Source: JAVMKJ01 sp031732875 (GTDB taxonomy: Bacteria > Pseudomonadota > Gammaproteobacteria > Competibacterales > Competibacteraceae). From it: a stretch of DNA of 28,634 bases. Below the pieces are notes generated by a model that did no database searches, was not told where the DNA came from, and saw only the letters and a program-made list of their open reading frames with translations. Location of the stretch: assembly GCA_031732875.1 (NCBI GenBank), contig JAVMKL010000135.1, positions 1 through 28,634 of the forward strand. Reading direction: 5' to 3'. The translations under genes were made by a program, and so were the position numbers. Of the stretch, positions 1-7,506 are shown in pieces. Within the stretch, counting starts at the first letter, position 1, and each line of letters begins with the position of its first letter.

Positions 1-995
1 TCCGCGATATTGTTCAGCGGTCCCGCCGGAGCGCCGGTCGCATAACAGCGTTTCAACACTTCATCGCGGGTCAGGGAACCGCACCAGTCGCGCACGATTT
101 CGTTGACGTCGTGACGGTTTTCCAACCGGGTTTTCTGTTCGCCGTACAGACTGGACGATGCGAGTTCCGGCCGGCCCATCGCCTCGGCCAGGCGCGCGAA
201 CAGTTTGTCGGTGGCGCAGGCGATGGCCACCCATTTGCCTTCCTCCTTGGTCGGAAAATGGCCGTAGGGACAGGCGAAGTCGTTGTGCGTCGGCCCGTGC
301 CGTTCCCGCACCACGCCGAACATGGCGTAAGCGGGCGCCAGTTCGTCCGTGCAGCGGAACACCGATTCATAGAGGGCGGCGTCGATATACTGGCCGATGC
401 CGGTTTGCTCGCGATAGCGCAGCGCCATCAGCACCCCGAGACAGCCGTACAATCCGGTCAGGTAATCCCCCAGGGTGGTCGAGCCCGGCGTGACCGGAGT
501 ACCCTTGGGCATTCCGGACAGATAGGCAATGCCGCCGACGGCATGGGCGATGCGCGCGAAGCCGGGTCGGTCCTTGTATGGGCCGGTCTGACCGTAGCCG
601 GTCACCCGCAGCATGATCAGACCAGGATTGATTTCGTGCAGCACTTCCCACGGCAGGCCCCATTTTTCCAGGGTACCGGGCCGGAAGTTTTCGCACAGCA
701 CGTCCGCCTTTTCGATCAGCCGCTTGAAGACTTCCACTCCTTCGCGACGGTGCAGGTCGATGGTGACCGATTTCTTGTTGCGCGCTTCGCTGAGCCAGGC
801 CAGGGTATCCCCGCGCTGGGTGGGCGTGCCGTACTTCCGGCAAATATCGCCGCCCATCGGATGTTCCACCTTGAGCACCTCGGCGCCGAATTCGCCGAGA
901 ATGCCGGCGCAATACGGCGCCGCAATCACCGTGGCCACATCGACGACCCGGATCCCGGACAGCGGCAGTGCGTCCTCATTCGTTTGATTGGTCAT
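1..995 (-). CDS. Family III (CaiB/BaiF) CoA-transferase, 3' end cut by window edge
   Basis: Family III CoA-transferases move CoA between a CoA thioester and a free carboxylic acid through an aspartyl intermediate; this one is expected in the cytoplasm. The frame is open from the ATG at 993-995 to base 3, giving 331 residues without a stop, so the C-terminus (roughly 70-90 residues by comparison with its neighbour) is missing. Family hallmarks seen are LGEFGAEVLKVEHP near residues 33-46, ENFRPGT, GYGQTGPY and GDYLTGLYG, whose Asp177 fits the catalytic aspartate. It lies 38 nt downstream of a close paralogue on the same strand and aligns to it almost without gaps, so an operon and a recent duplication are likely. 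The Shine-Dalgarno sequence before this start is weak. The substrate cannot be read from the sequence. Family assignment is firm. Confidence 0.9.
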   Translation of the reverse strand, partial: MTNQTNEDALPLSGIRVVDVATVIAAPYCAGILGEFGAEVLKVEHPMGGDICRKYGTPTQRGDTLAWLSEARNKKSVTIDLHRREGVEVFKRLIEKADVLCENFRPGTLEKWGLPWEVLHEINPGLIMLRVTGYGQTGPYKDRPGFARIAHAVGGIAYLSGMPKGTPVTPGSTTLGDYLTGLYGCLGVLMALRYREQTGIGQYIDAALYESVFRCTDELAPAYAMFGVVRERHGPTHNDFACPYGHFPTKEEGKWVAIACATDKLFARLAEAMGRPELASSSLYGEQKTRLENRHDVNEIVRDWCGSLTRDEVLKRCYATGAPAGPLNNIA

Positions 996-1033
996 GATCG
1001 TGTTCTCGAAGATTTATTACTCGAACGCAATGG

Positions 1034-2314
1034 CTAGATGATCTTGCGCTGGCGCAGTCGTTTGATTTCGTCGGCCGACAGCTCGAGCAATTCGCGCATG
1101 ATTTCGTAGGTCGCGTTACCCAGGGGCGGACCCAGATTGCTGATCCGGCCGGGCGTGGCCGACAGCGTGGGTACGACGCCGGGGACCACGACCTCGCCCA
1201 GCCCCGGTTCTTCGAGCTTGACCAGATTGCCCCGCGCCTGGAAATGTTCGTCCTCGAAGATATCGGCGATGCTGTTGAGCTTCCCGACCGGGACCTCACA
1301 GGCGAGACAGCGGTTCAACACGTCTTCGCGCGGCAACGAGCCCACCCATTCGATGACGATCTGGTTCACCTCGTTGCGGGCGGCCAATCGCTTGCGCTGC
1401 TGGCCATACAGGGCGGACGACGCCAATTCCGGCCGCTCCATCGCCTCGGCCAGGCGCTCGAACATCTTGTCGGTGGTGCAGGCGATGGCGACCCACTTGT
1501 CGTCCTGAGTGCGGAAATGACCGTGCGGCACGGCGACGAAACTGCCGGAACCCTCCCGCTCCCGCACCTTGCCGAACAGCCCGTAGGAAGCGGCGATTTC
1601 GTCCAGTTGGCGGAACACGGACTCGTAGATGGCGATATCGATGATCTGGCCGCGGCCGGTCTTATCCCGGTGGCGCAAGGCCATCATGATGCCGATCGCG
1701 CCGTACAGGCCCGAAAAGTAGTCGCCGAACGGCACCGTGCCGGGCACCACCGGCGTTTCGCCCGGAAAACCGGCCAGATAGGACAAGCCGCCGAAGGCAT
1801 GGGCAATGTGGGCAAAGCCGGAGCGACGGCGATACGGCCCGGTTTGGCCGTACCCCGATACCCGCAGGAAGATCAGACGAGGATTGGCCTCGCTCAGCAC
1901 CGGCCAGCCGAGCCCCCATTCCTCCATCGTGCCCGGCCGGAAGTTCTCGATGAGCACGTCCGCCTTCGCGACCAGTTTGAGAAAAAGCTGCACACCTTCC
2001 TGCTGGCGCAGATCGATGGTGACCGACTTGCGATTGCGGGCCTCGCTCAGCCAAGCCAGAGTGGCGTCGTGGCGCTTGGTCGGGGTTCCGAAACGGCGCA
2101 TTGGATCGCCGGCGATGGGATGCTCGATTTTCAAGACCTCGGCGCCGAATTCGCCCAGCACCGACGCGGCGTGAGGGCCAGCCAGGAACGTGCCCAGATC
2201 CAGCACGCGGACGCCGCTCATCGGCAGTTTGGGCTCCGGCTCGTGCTCCTGGGACTGAGAAAATTCTGGACCTTCGGTGATCGTCGTTTCGGTCTGCGCT
2301 TGCCCATCGGACAT
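1034..2314 (-). CDS. Family III (CaiB/BaiF) CoA-transferase
   Basis: This is a full-length 426-residue CoA-transferase of the CaiB/BaiF family, which transfers CoA between carboxylic acids. The start at 2314 is preferred because GGGGGA lies about seven bases upstream; the frame stays open upstream to 2473, but that extension is low in family similarity and runs into the divergent permease promoter region. Residues 1-34 form a hydrophilic Gln/Glu/Pro-rich lead. The family fold then begins at MSGVRVLDLGTF, followed by LGEFGAEVLKIEHP, ENFRPGT, GYGQTGPY and FGDYFSGLYG; Asp198 is the expected catalytic residue. The downstream gene is its paralogue. Heteromeric pairs of such paralogues are known (for example BbsEF and SmtAB), so the two may form one enzyme. 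Which acid is used is unknown. Confidence 0.92.
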   Translation of the reverse strand: MSDGQAQTETTITEGPEFSQSQEHEPEPKLPMSGVRVLDLGTFLAGPHAASVLGEFGAEVLKIEHPIAGDPMRRFGTPTKRHDATLAWLSEARNRKSVTIDLRQQEGVQLFLKLVAKADVLIENFRPGTMEEWGLGWPVLSEANPRLIFLRVSGYGQTGPYRRRSGFAHIAHAFGGLSYLAGFPGETPVVPGTVPFGDYFSGLYGAIGIMMALRHRDKTGRGQIIDIAIYESVFRQLDEIAASYGLFGKVREREGSGSFVAVPHGHFRTQDDKWVAIACTTDKMFERLAEAMERPELASSALYGQQRKRLAARNEVNQIVIEWVGSLPREDVLNRCLACEVPVGKLNSIADIFEDEHFQARGNLVKLEEPGLGEVVVPGVVPTLSATPGRISNLGPPLGNATYEIMRELLELSADEIKRLRQRKII

Positions 2315-2478
2315 GCTGGTTTCCCCCGGTTGTCGATTGCCAGATTTCGCCCGCTTTCCCGCCTTCGTCGCCACGTTCGCGCCTCCTCTCCGGGCCAAGA
2401 ATACAATTGCAGTATAGTAAGCGCCCATGTGTTTACCAGCGAGAACGACCGCCAATCCTCCCGAGCCACCCATCCGCG
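2315..2478. promoter_or_regulatory. Divergent intergenic region between CoA-transferase and yadH-like genes
   Basis: These 164 bases separate two divergent genes and must hold both promoters unless the CoA-transferase starts further upstream. An AT-rich patch at about 2400-2420 contains TATAGT (2413-2418) reading rightward and TATACT (2411-2416) reading leftward, each a fair -10 candidate, but I found no convincing -35 partner for either. The call is positional rather than motif-based. Confidence 0.3.
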
Positions 2479-3252
2479 ATGAATATTCGAACGCAATACA
2501 TTGCCTTGCAGACCATCCTGCTCAAGGAAACCCTGCGTTTCCTGCGTATCTGGATTCAAACCATCCTGCCGCCGGCGATCACCACGGCGCTGTACTTCAT
2601 CATTTTCGGAAAGTTGATCGGCGCCCAATTGGGGCCGGTGGACGGACTGAGCTATACCCAGTACATCGCGCCGGGGTTGATTATGATGGCGGTGATCACC
2701 AACGCCTACTCCAATGTGGTGTCCTCGTTCTTCAGCGCCAAATTCCAGCGCCACATCGAGGAAATGCTGGTCTCGCCCCTGCCCAACACCATCATCGTGC
2801 TCGGTTTCGTCGGCGGTGGCGTGGCGCGGGGGCTAGCGGTCGGCATCGTGGTCGCGGCGGTCTCGCTGTTTTTCGCCGACCTGCACTGGCAACATTTGTC
2901 TGTCACCCTCGCGGTGATCGTGCTGACTTCGGTGCTGTTCGCCCTGGCCGGGCTGATCAACGGGATCTTCGCCAAGAGCTTCGACGATATTTCGATCATT
3001 CCAACCTTCGTTCTCACTCCCCTGATCTATCTGGGCGGCATCTTTTACTCCATCAAGATGCTGCCGCCGTTCTGGCAGGACGTGTCGCTGCTCAATCCGA
3101 TCCTGTACATGATCAACGCCTTCCGCTTCGGCATCCTCGGCGTGTCGGATATCGACATTCGTATCGCTTTTGCCATCATCCTGCTGTTCGTCGTCGCCCT
3201 GTTCGGCTACAGCCTGTGGCTGTTGCAGCGGGGAACCGGCATCCGCAACTGA
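2479..3252 (+). CDS. yadH: ABC-2 type transporter permease, YadH-like
   Basis: This 257-residue inner-membrane protein matches the YadH branch of ABC-2 permeases: a short cytoplasmic lead, six hydrophobic segments, and the conserved stretch around YTQYIAPGLIMMAVITNAYSN, followed by FQRHIEEMLVSPLP, which is typical of the coupling-helix region. ABC-2 permeases pair with a separate ATPase (YadG) to export substrates; in most relatives yadG lies directly upstream. Here the upstream neighbour is a divergent CoA-transferase and no ATPase is encoded anywhere in the window. The start at 2479 is chosen because the family N-terminus begins there; a longer frame from 2407 adds unrelated residues. A hairpin follows the stop. 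The substrate is unknown. Confidence 0.88.
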   Translation: MNIRTQYIALQTILLKETLRFLRIWIQTILPPAITTALYFIIFGKLIGAQLGPVDGLSYTQYIAPGLIMMAVITNAYSNVVSSFFSAKFQRHIEEMLVSPLPNTIIVLGFVGGGVARGLAVGIVVAAVSLFFADLHWQHLSVTLAVIVLTSVLFALAGLINGIFAKSFDDISIIPTFVLTPLIYLGGIFYSIKMLPPFWQDVSLLNPILYMINAFRFGILGVSDIDIRIAFAIILLFVVALFGYSLWLLQRGTGIRN

Positions 3253-3262
3253 GCCCCACTGC

Positions 3263-3293
3263 CAAGACGCAACAATCGTTGTGGTGCGTCTTG
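3263..3293 (+). terminator. Stem-loop after yadH-like gene
   Basis: CAAGACGCA (3263-3271) pairs perfectly with TGCGTCTTG (3285-3293). Inside, ACAA pairs with TTGT around a TCG loop, with a two-base bulge. It starts 10 nt after the stop codon. No clear T-run follows, so termination may be partial or Rho-assisted. Confidence 0.55.
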
Positions 3294-3330
3294 CGCGCAT
3301 TTCCGCTGCATTCATCTATCCTTTAATCGT

Positions 3331-3360
3331 CAAGGCCCGGACTCCAAACCACCGGCCTTG
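3331..3360 (+). other. Stem-loop in the leader of the TRAP operon
   Basis: CAAGGCC at 3331-3337 can pair with GGCCTTG at 3354-3360, extendable by two pairs through a one-base bulge. It lies about 65 nt before the dctP start codon, so it is probably in the operon leader or a second part of the yadH-side terminator. No T-tract is visible. Confidence 0.3.
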
Positions 3361-3425
3361 TTCGAATAAAGGCCGTCCTTCCCCATCCGGCCTCGATCTA
3401 ATAACGCCAAAGGAGAAAATCGCTC

Positions 3426-4421
3426 ATGCGCAAACTGTCAGCACCCCTGCTCGTTGCCGCCGCCTGCCTCATCGCCCCCACCGCCTGGAGCGAAGAGCCG
3501 ATCATCATCAAGTTCAGCCATGTGGTGGCCCCGGATACGCCGAAAGGACGGGCGGCGGAGAAATTCAAGGAACTGGCCGGGAAGTACACCAACGGCAAGG
3601 TCAAGGTAGAGGTTTATCCGAACAGCCAGTTGTACAAGGACAAGGAAGAATTGGAAGCGCTGCAACTCGGCGCCGTGCAGATGCTGGCCCCGTCGCTCGC
3701 CAAGTTCGGACCGCTGGGCGCCAAGGAATTCGAGGTATTCGATTTTCCGTGCATCTTCCCCGACTACAAGGGACTGCACAAGGTCACCCAAGGGCCCATG
3801 GGCCGGCAACTGCTCGACAAGCTCTATCCAAAGGGAATCATCGGCCTGGCCTACTGGGATAACGGCTTCAAAATCTTCAGCTCGAACAAGCCGGTGAAGG
3901 CACCGGCCGACTTCAAGGGCCAGAAAATGCGCATCCAGTCCTCGAAAGTACTGGATGCGCAGATGCGCTCGCTCGGCGCCATTCCCCAGGTCATGGCGTT
4001 CTCCGAAGTCTATCAGGCGCTGCAAACCGGCGTGGTGGACGGCACCGAGAACCCCCCGTCGAACATGTACACCCAAAAAATGCACGAGGTGCAGAAGTAC
4101 GCCAACGTCTCGAATCACGGTTACCTGGGCTATGCGGTGATCGTGAACAAGAAATTCTGGGAGGATCTGCCGGTCGACATCCGCGCCGGATTGGACAAGG
4201 CGATGAAGGAGGCGACCGTCTACGCCAACGAGGTCGCCGGGAAGGATAACGAAGATGCGCTGGCGGCGATGAAGGCGTCCGGCAAGACCGAATTCTTCCA
4301 GCCGACGGCGGCCGAGCGCACGGCGCTGTGCGAGGCCATGAAACCGGTTTACGAACAAATGAGCGACCGGGTCGGCAAGGATCTGATCGCGTCCATTCAA
4401 AAGGAAGCGGCGGCGAAGTAA
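3426..4421 (+). CDS. dctP: TRAP transporter substrate-binding protein, DctP family
   Basis: This is the periplasmic receptor of a tripartite ATP-independent (TRAP) transporter; it captures a carboxylate and delivers it to the DctQM membrane pair. The 331-residue protein has a clear Sec signal peptide (residues 1 to about 22, ending near TAWS), then the DctP fold: IIIKFSHVV at the mature N-terminus, the MRIQSS segment whose arginine normally binds the substrate carboxylate, and the QALQTGVVDGTENPPSN segment that lines the ligand site. An AAAGGAGA Shine-Dalgarno sequence precedes the ATG. The dctQ and dctM genes follow, with a hairpin after this gene that could keep receptor levels above those of the membrane subunits. 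C4-dicarboxylates are the usual ligands of this subgroup, but the ligand is not determined by sequence. Confidence 0.93.
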   Translation: MRKLSAPLLVAAACLIAPTAWSEEPIIIKFSHVVAPDTPKGRAAEKFKELAGKYTNGKVKVEVYPNSQLYKDKEELEALQLGAVQMLAPSLAKFGPLGAKEFEVFDFPCIFPDYKGLHKVTQGPMGRQLLDKLYPKGIIGLAYWDNGFKIFSSNKPVKAPADFKGQKMRIQSSKVLDAQMRSLGAIPQVMAFSEVYQALQTGVVDGTENPPSNMYTQKMHEVQKYANVSNHGYLGYAVIVNKKFWEDLPVDIRAGLDKAMKEATVYANEVAGKDNEDALAAMKASGKTEFFQPTAAERTALCEAMKPVYEQMSDRVGKDLIASIQKEAAAK

Positions 4422-4431
4422 CCACTCCTCG

Positions 4432-4462
4432 GAAACGCCCGCCGAACTGGAGCGGGCGTTTC
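4432..4462 (+). terminator. Intra-operon stem-loop between dctP and dctQ
   Basis: GAAACGCCCGC (4432-4442) and GCGGGCGTTTC (4452-4462) form a perfect 11-bp stem with a nine-base loop, 10 nt after the dctP stop and 23 nt before dctQ. There is no T-run, so it fits an RNA-stabilising or partially terminating element better than a full terminator. Confidence 0.6.
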
Positions 4463-4485
4463 ACTGCCTGCGAGGTCAATAATTA

Positions 4486-5097
4486 ATGATCCTCCGATTT
4501 CTCGACCGCTTTGAAGAGGTGATGATCACCTTCCTCATGGCCGCCGCGACGCTGATCATCTTCGTCGCCGTCGTCCACCGCTACGCCTCCGGCCTGCCGA
4601 TACCCGGCGTGCAGGATTTCCTCCTCCGGCTCAACTTTGCGTGGGCGCAGGAACTTTGCATCTACATGTTCGTCTGGATGGCGAAAATCGGCGCCGCCTA
4701 CGGCGTTCGCACCGGCATCCACGTGGGCGTCGACGTGCTGATCAACGCGCTCAGCACCCAATGGCGAAACAGGCTCATCATCTTTGGGCTGCTCGCTGGC
4801 GCGCTGTTTACGGGTACCGTCGGCACCTTCGCTACTCTTTTCGTCCACGAACTCTACTACACCGATCAAGTCTCGCCGGACATGGAGCTGCCGATGTGGC
4901 TGGTCTACCTGGGAATGCCGATCGGATCGTATCTGATGTGCTTCCGCTTCCTGCAAGCCTGCTACCGATTCATTCGCACCGGCAACCTCCCGCGCCCGGA
5001 CCACACCAAGGTGGAAGGCATCGAAGCCGTGGAAACCCTGCACGAACCCGCCGCGATCCAGGCGGACCATTCCAGCCGGACGGGAGGTAAGTCATGA
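4486..5097 (+). CDS. dctQ: TRAP transporter small membrane subunit, DctQ
   Basis: This 203-residue inner-membrane protein is the four-helix small subunit of the TRAP transporter, required for the activity of the large permease. Hydrophobic segments lie at about residues 13-30, 50-70, 95-115 and 140-158. The pattern WAQELCIYMFVWMAKIGAAYGVRTGIHVG is the conserved DctQ core, with the Glu and the Arg-x-x-x-His typical of the family. A hydrophilic tail of about 35 residues extends past the last helix and is probably cytoplasmic. GAGG lies about ten bases before the start. The stop overlaps the dctM start in an ATGA, indicating translational coupling. Confidence 0.92.
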   Translation: MILRFLDRFEEVMITFLMAAATLIIFVAVVHRYASGLPIPGVQDFLLRLNFAWAQELCIYMFVWMAKIGAAYGVRTGIHVGVDVLINALSTQWRNRLIIFGLLAGALFTGTVGTFATLFVHELYYTDQVSPDMELPMWLVYLGMPIGSYLMCFRFLQACYRFIRTGNLPRPDHTKVEGIEAVETLHEPAAIQADHSSRTGGKS

Positions 5098-6377
5098 CCA
5101 CCGCCTTCATTTTTGGCCTGCTCATCGCCCTGATGCTGACCGGGATGCCGATTTCGATCTCGCTCGGGCTCACCGTGCTCACCTTCCTGTTCACGATGAC
5201 CCAGGTGCCGATCGAGAGCGTCGCCCTGAAATTGTTCACCGGCATCGAGAAGTTCGAGATCATGGCGATCCCGTTCTTCATTCTGGCCGGCAATTTCCTC
5301 ACCCATGGCGGCGTCGCCCGCCGGATGATCGCCTTCGCCACCGCCTGTGTCGGTCACTTGCACGGTGGCTTGGGGCTGGCCGGAGTCATGGCCTGCGCGC
5401 TGTTCGCCGCCGTCTCGGGGTCGAGTCCGGCCACCGTGGTGGCCATCGGCTCGATTCTGCTGCCGGCCATGGTTGCCCAAGGCTTCCCCAAGCGTTTCGG
5501 CGCTGGCGTCATCGCCACATCGGGCGCGTTGGGGATCCTGATCCCGCCCTCCATCGTGATGGTGATGTACGCCGTCGCCACCAACACTTCGGTCGGCCAG
5601 TTGTTCATCGCCGGCGTCATCCCCGGCATCGTGCTCGCCACCATGCTCGGCGTGGTGACCTGGTACCGGGCCTGGAAGAACGACTACCCGCGGATGCCGC
5701 GGGCGAGCTTCCTAACCGTGTTGCGCACCTTCAAGGACAGCATGTGGGGCTTGCTGCTGATCGTCATCGTCATCGGCGGTATTTATACCGGGTTGTTCAC
5801 GCCGACCGAGGCAGCGGCAATGAGTGCGGTCTACGCTTTCGTGGTGTCGGTGTTCGTCTACAAGGATATGTCGCTCAAGCAAGTGCCGAAAGTGCTGCTC
5901 GACAGCGCCAACATGAGCGCGATGTTGCTCTACATCATCACCAACGCGATCCTGTTCTCGTTCCTGATGACCCACGAGAACATCCCGCAGGCGATGGCAC
6001 AGTGGATGATCGATCAGAACCTGAGCGTCGTCCTGTTCCTGCTCGGCTGCAACATCCTGCTGCTGCTGGCCGGCAACGTGATGGAGCCGTCGTCGATCAC
6101 CCTGATCATGGCGCCGATCCTGTTTCCGATCGCGATGAAACTCGGCATCGACCCCGTCCATTTCGGCATCATGATGGTCGTCAACATGGAGGTCGGCATG
6201 TGCCACCCACCGGTCGGCCTCAACCTCTACGTCGCCAGCGGCATCACCCACATGGGTATCACCGAACTCACCATCGCGGTCTGGCCGTGGCTGCTGACGA
6301 TGCTGGTGTTCCTGGTACTGGTGACCTACTGGCCGGCACTGTCGCTCTGGCTGCCGCGAATACTCGGGATGATGTAG
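5094..6377 (+). CDS. dctM: TRAP transporter large permease, DctM
   Basis: This is the 427-residue ion-coupled transport subunit of the TRAP system, in the IT superfamily, with about 12 hydrophobic segments. Diagnostic stretches are MAIPFFILAGNFLTHGG, AAVSGSSPATVVAIGS, GALGILIPPSIVMVMYAV, FTPTEAAAMSAVYA and MCHPPVGLNLYVASGI; the GSSPAT and IPPS loops belong to the ligand and sodium sites in characterised relatives. Length is normal for the family. The start overlaps dctQ by four bases. A strong GC hairpin follows the stop and separates it from a convergent gene. Confidence 0.95.
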   Translation: MTTAFIFGLLIALMLTGMPISISLGLTVLTFLFTMTQVPIESVALKLFTGIEKFEIMAIPFFILAGNFLTHGGVARRMIAFATACVGHLHGGLGLAGVMACALFAAVSGSSPATVVAIGSILLPAMVAQGFPKRFGAGVIATSGALGILIPPSIVMVMYAVATNTSVGQLFIAGVIPGIVLATMLGVVTWYRAWKNDYPRMPRASFLTVLRTFKDSMWGLLLIVIVIGGIYTGLFTPTEAAAMSAVYAFVVSVFVYKDMSLKQVPKVLLDSANMSAMLLYIITNAILFSFLMTHENIPQAMAQWMIDQNLSVVLFLLGCNILLLLAGNVMEPSSITLIMAPILFPIAMKLGIDPVHFGIMMVVNMEVGMCHPPVGLNLYVASGITHMGITELTIAVWPWLLTMLVFLVLVTYWPALSLWLPRILGMM

Positions 6378-6404
6378 CGGAAGGGAAACTGAAGCCACGA
6401 ACCC

Positions 6405-6426
6405 GGGGGCGGCCAAGGCCGCCCCC
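6405..6426. terminator. Bidirectional GC-rich hairpin between dctM and the convergent endopeptidase gene
   Basis: GGGGGCGGC (6405-6413) pairs with GCCGCCCCC (6418-6426) around a loop of about four bases. It sits between two convergent stop codons, 27 nt after dctM and 18 nt before the end of the opposite gene. The T-tract is poor on both strands. Confidence 0.6.
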
Positions 6427-6444
6427 GTCTCGTTCGTCCGTCGC

Positions 6445-7038
6445 TCAGCTCCAGTAGCGCACCGGCCCGCTGTCGATGTGAACGAAGTTGGCGCGTGGGT
6501 AATACCCGACTCCGCCCGCGCCCAGCGAACGGGCCACCGCGTAGAGATCCGACACCCGGCCGCCTGGAAGCCGGACATCGAGCGCCATGGCCTGAATGTG
6601 GAAGCTGTTCCGCGCCACGCCCCGGCTGCGTTCGCAAAGCATCCAGTTGGTGGACGGCGACCGGTAACCGCTGATGACGTGAACCGGTGATCGCAACCCC
6701 AACTCTAATTGCAGGGCGTAGAGCTGATCCAGCACGTTGGTATCGAAGGTTCTGACCTGGTCGTTGTGATAGTCGCGCAATGCCCAACTGATCTCGCTGA
6801 TGGATTCGCGGATATAGCCATCGCGCGGAGTCCAGTAGACCCGACGGACCGTTTCGCCGGTGCTGGGGATGTGAAATAGCAGGAAACGCTCTCGCAAGAC
6901 GGCCGCATTGAGCACTGTCGGCGCCAAAGCCATGGCGCCGAGACTGCCTGCGGCCAATTTTAGAAATCCGCGCCGGCTCGCTTCGGATGGAATTTCTTCT
7001 CTTTTGGTGGTCGGTAGAAGTACTGCGCTGGTTCGCAT
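6445..7038 (-). CDS. Tat-exported murein endopeptidase, DUF882 (YcbK/MepK-like)
   Basis: DUF882 proteins such as E. coli MepK are zinc peptidases that cleave peptidoglycan cross-links in the periplasm. This 197-residue protein carries the twin-arginine motif SRRGFLK at residues 21-27, followed by a hydrophobic stretch ending near residue 46, so it should be exported by Tat. The M15-type metal site is visible: SFHIQAMALDV supplies His147 and Asp154, and VHID supplies His187; the GYRSP motif (124-128) is also in place. The residues after His147 (IQAM) should be checked against the usual family pattern. The start at 7038 is chosen because GGGAGG lies upstream; a frame from a TTG at 7062 would overlap that site. 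The gene is monocistronic, with an AT-rich upstream region. Confidence 0.88.
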   Translation of the reverse strand: MRTSAVLLPTTKREEIPSEASRRGFLKLAAGSLGAMALAPTVLNAAVLRERFLLFHIPSTGETVRRVYWTPRDGYIRESISEISWALRDYHNDQVRTFDTNVLDQLYALQLELGLRSPVHVISGYRSPSTNWMLCERSRGVARNSFHIQAMALDVRLPGGRVSDLYAVARSLGAGGVGYYPRANFVHIDSGPVRYWS

Positions 7039-7062
7039 CTTATAGTATCCTCCCAACAACAA

Positions 7063-7490
7063 ACTGATTGGCTTTTTTCACTCTAACCAAACCGAGTTTC
7101 GGAAAGCAAGAATCAGACATGCCAATTATGATTGGCAATTCAGCAACAAGAAAAATTGTCCCGTTTCTTGCTTGGCTTGTTCATTATCTTTTTAACAACA
7201 ATAAACAGCGAATAATTTGATATCGACTCAGAAAAACAACATGGATTGAAGTAAGTATTCTTTGCTAATAATCAAGGATCGATTCAATCGATTCACTTCA
7301 TTTGTATCAAAAAGTATAATTTTATTATTTTATTAACAACTTTTTATAGTTATTGCAACTTAACAACAACCATAAAAAAATTATGTCTATAAGCAAGAAA
7401 AAAAAATTCCTAGCGCTGATGTTCGATATTATTAATATCCAAATGTAATTTTATAATACATATTTTCGCCACTACACCAAACACGGCGAT
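7063..7490. other. AT-rich intergenic island 1 (no gene seen)
   Basis: About 430 bases between divergent genes are strongly AT-rich and full of short A and T runs, unlike the flanking GC-rich coding DNA. I found no credible ORF or structured RNA. It must hold the promoters of the endopeptidase gene (leftward) and the ybaK-like gene (rightward). The most notable site is ATCGATT-C-AATCGAT at 7278-7292. Confidence 0.6.
7278..7292. promoter_or_regulatory. Palindromic operator-like site
   Basis: ATCGATT and AATCGAT are perfect inverted 7-mers around a single C, inside the AT-rich divergent region. The size and symmetry suit a dimeric regulator, but no regulator can be named and chance palindromes are commoner in skewed DNA. 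Confidence 0.3.
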
Positions 7491-7506
7491 TCCTTTAGAG
7501 GCGCGC

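Noticed and set aside
2315..2473. N-terminal extension of the second CoA-transferase from the upstream ATG or alternative starts.
   Set aside because: The extra residues do not resemble the family, and a good Shine-Dalgarno sequence precedes the ATG at 2314.
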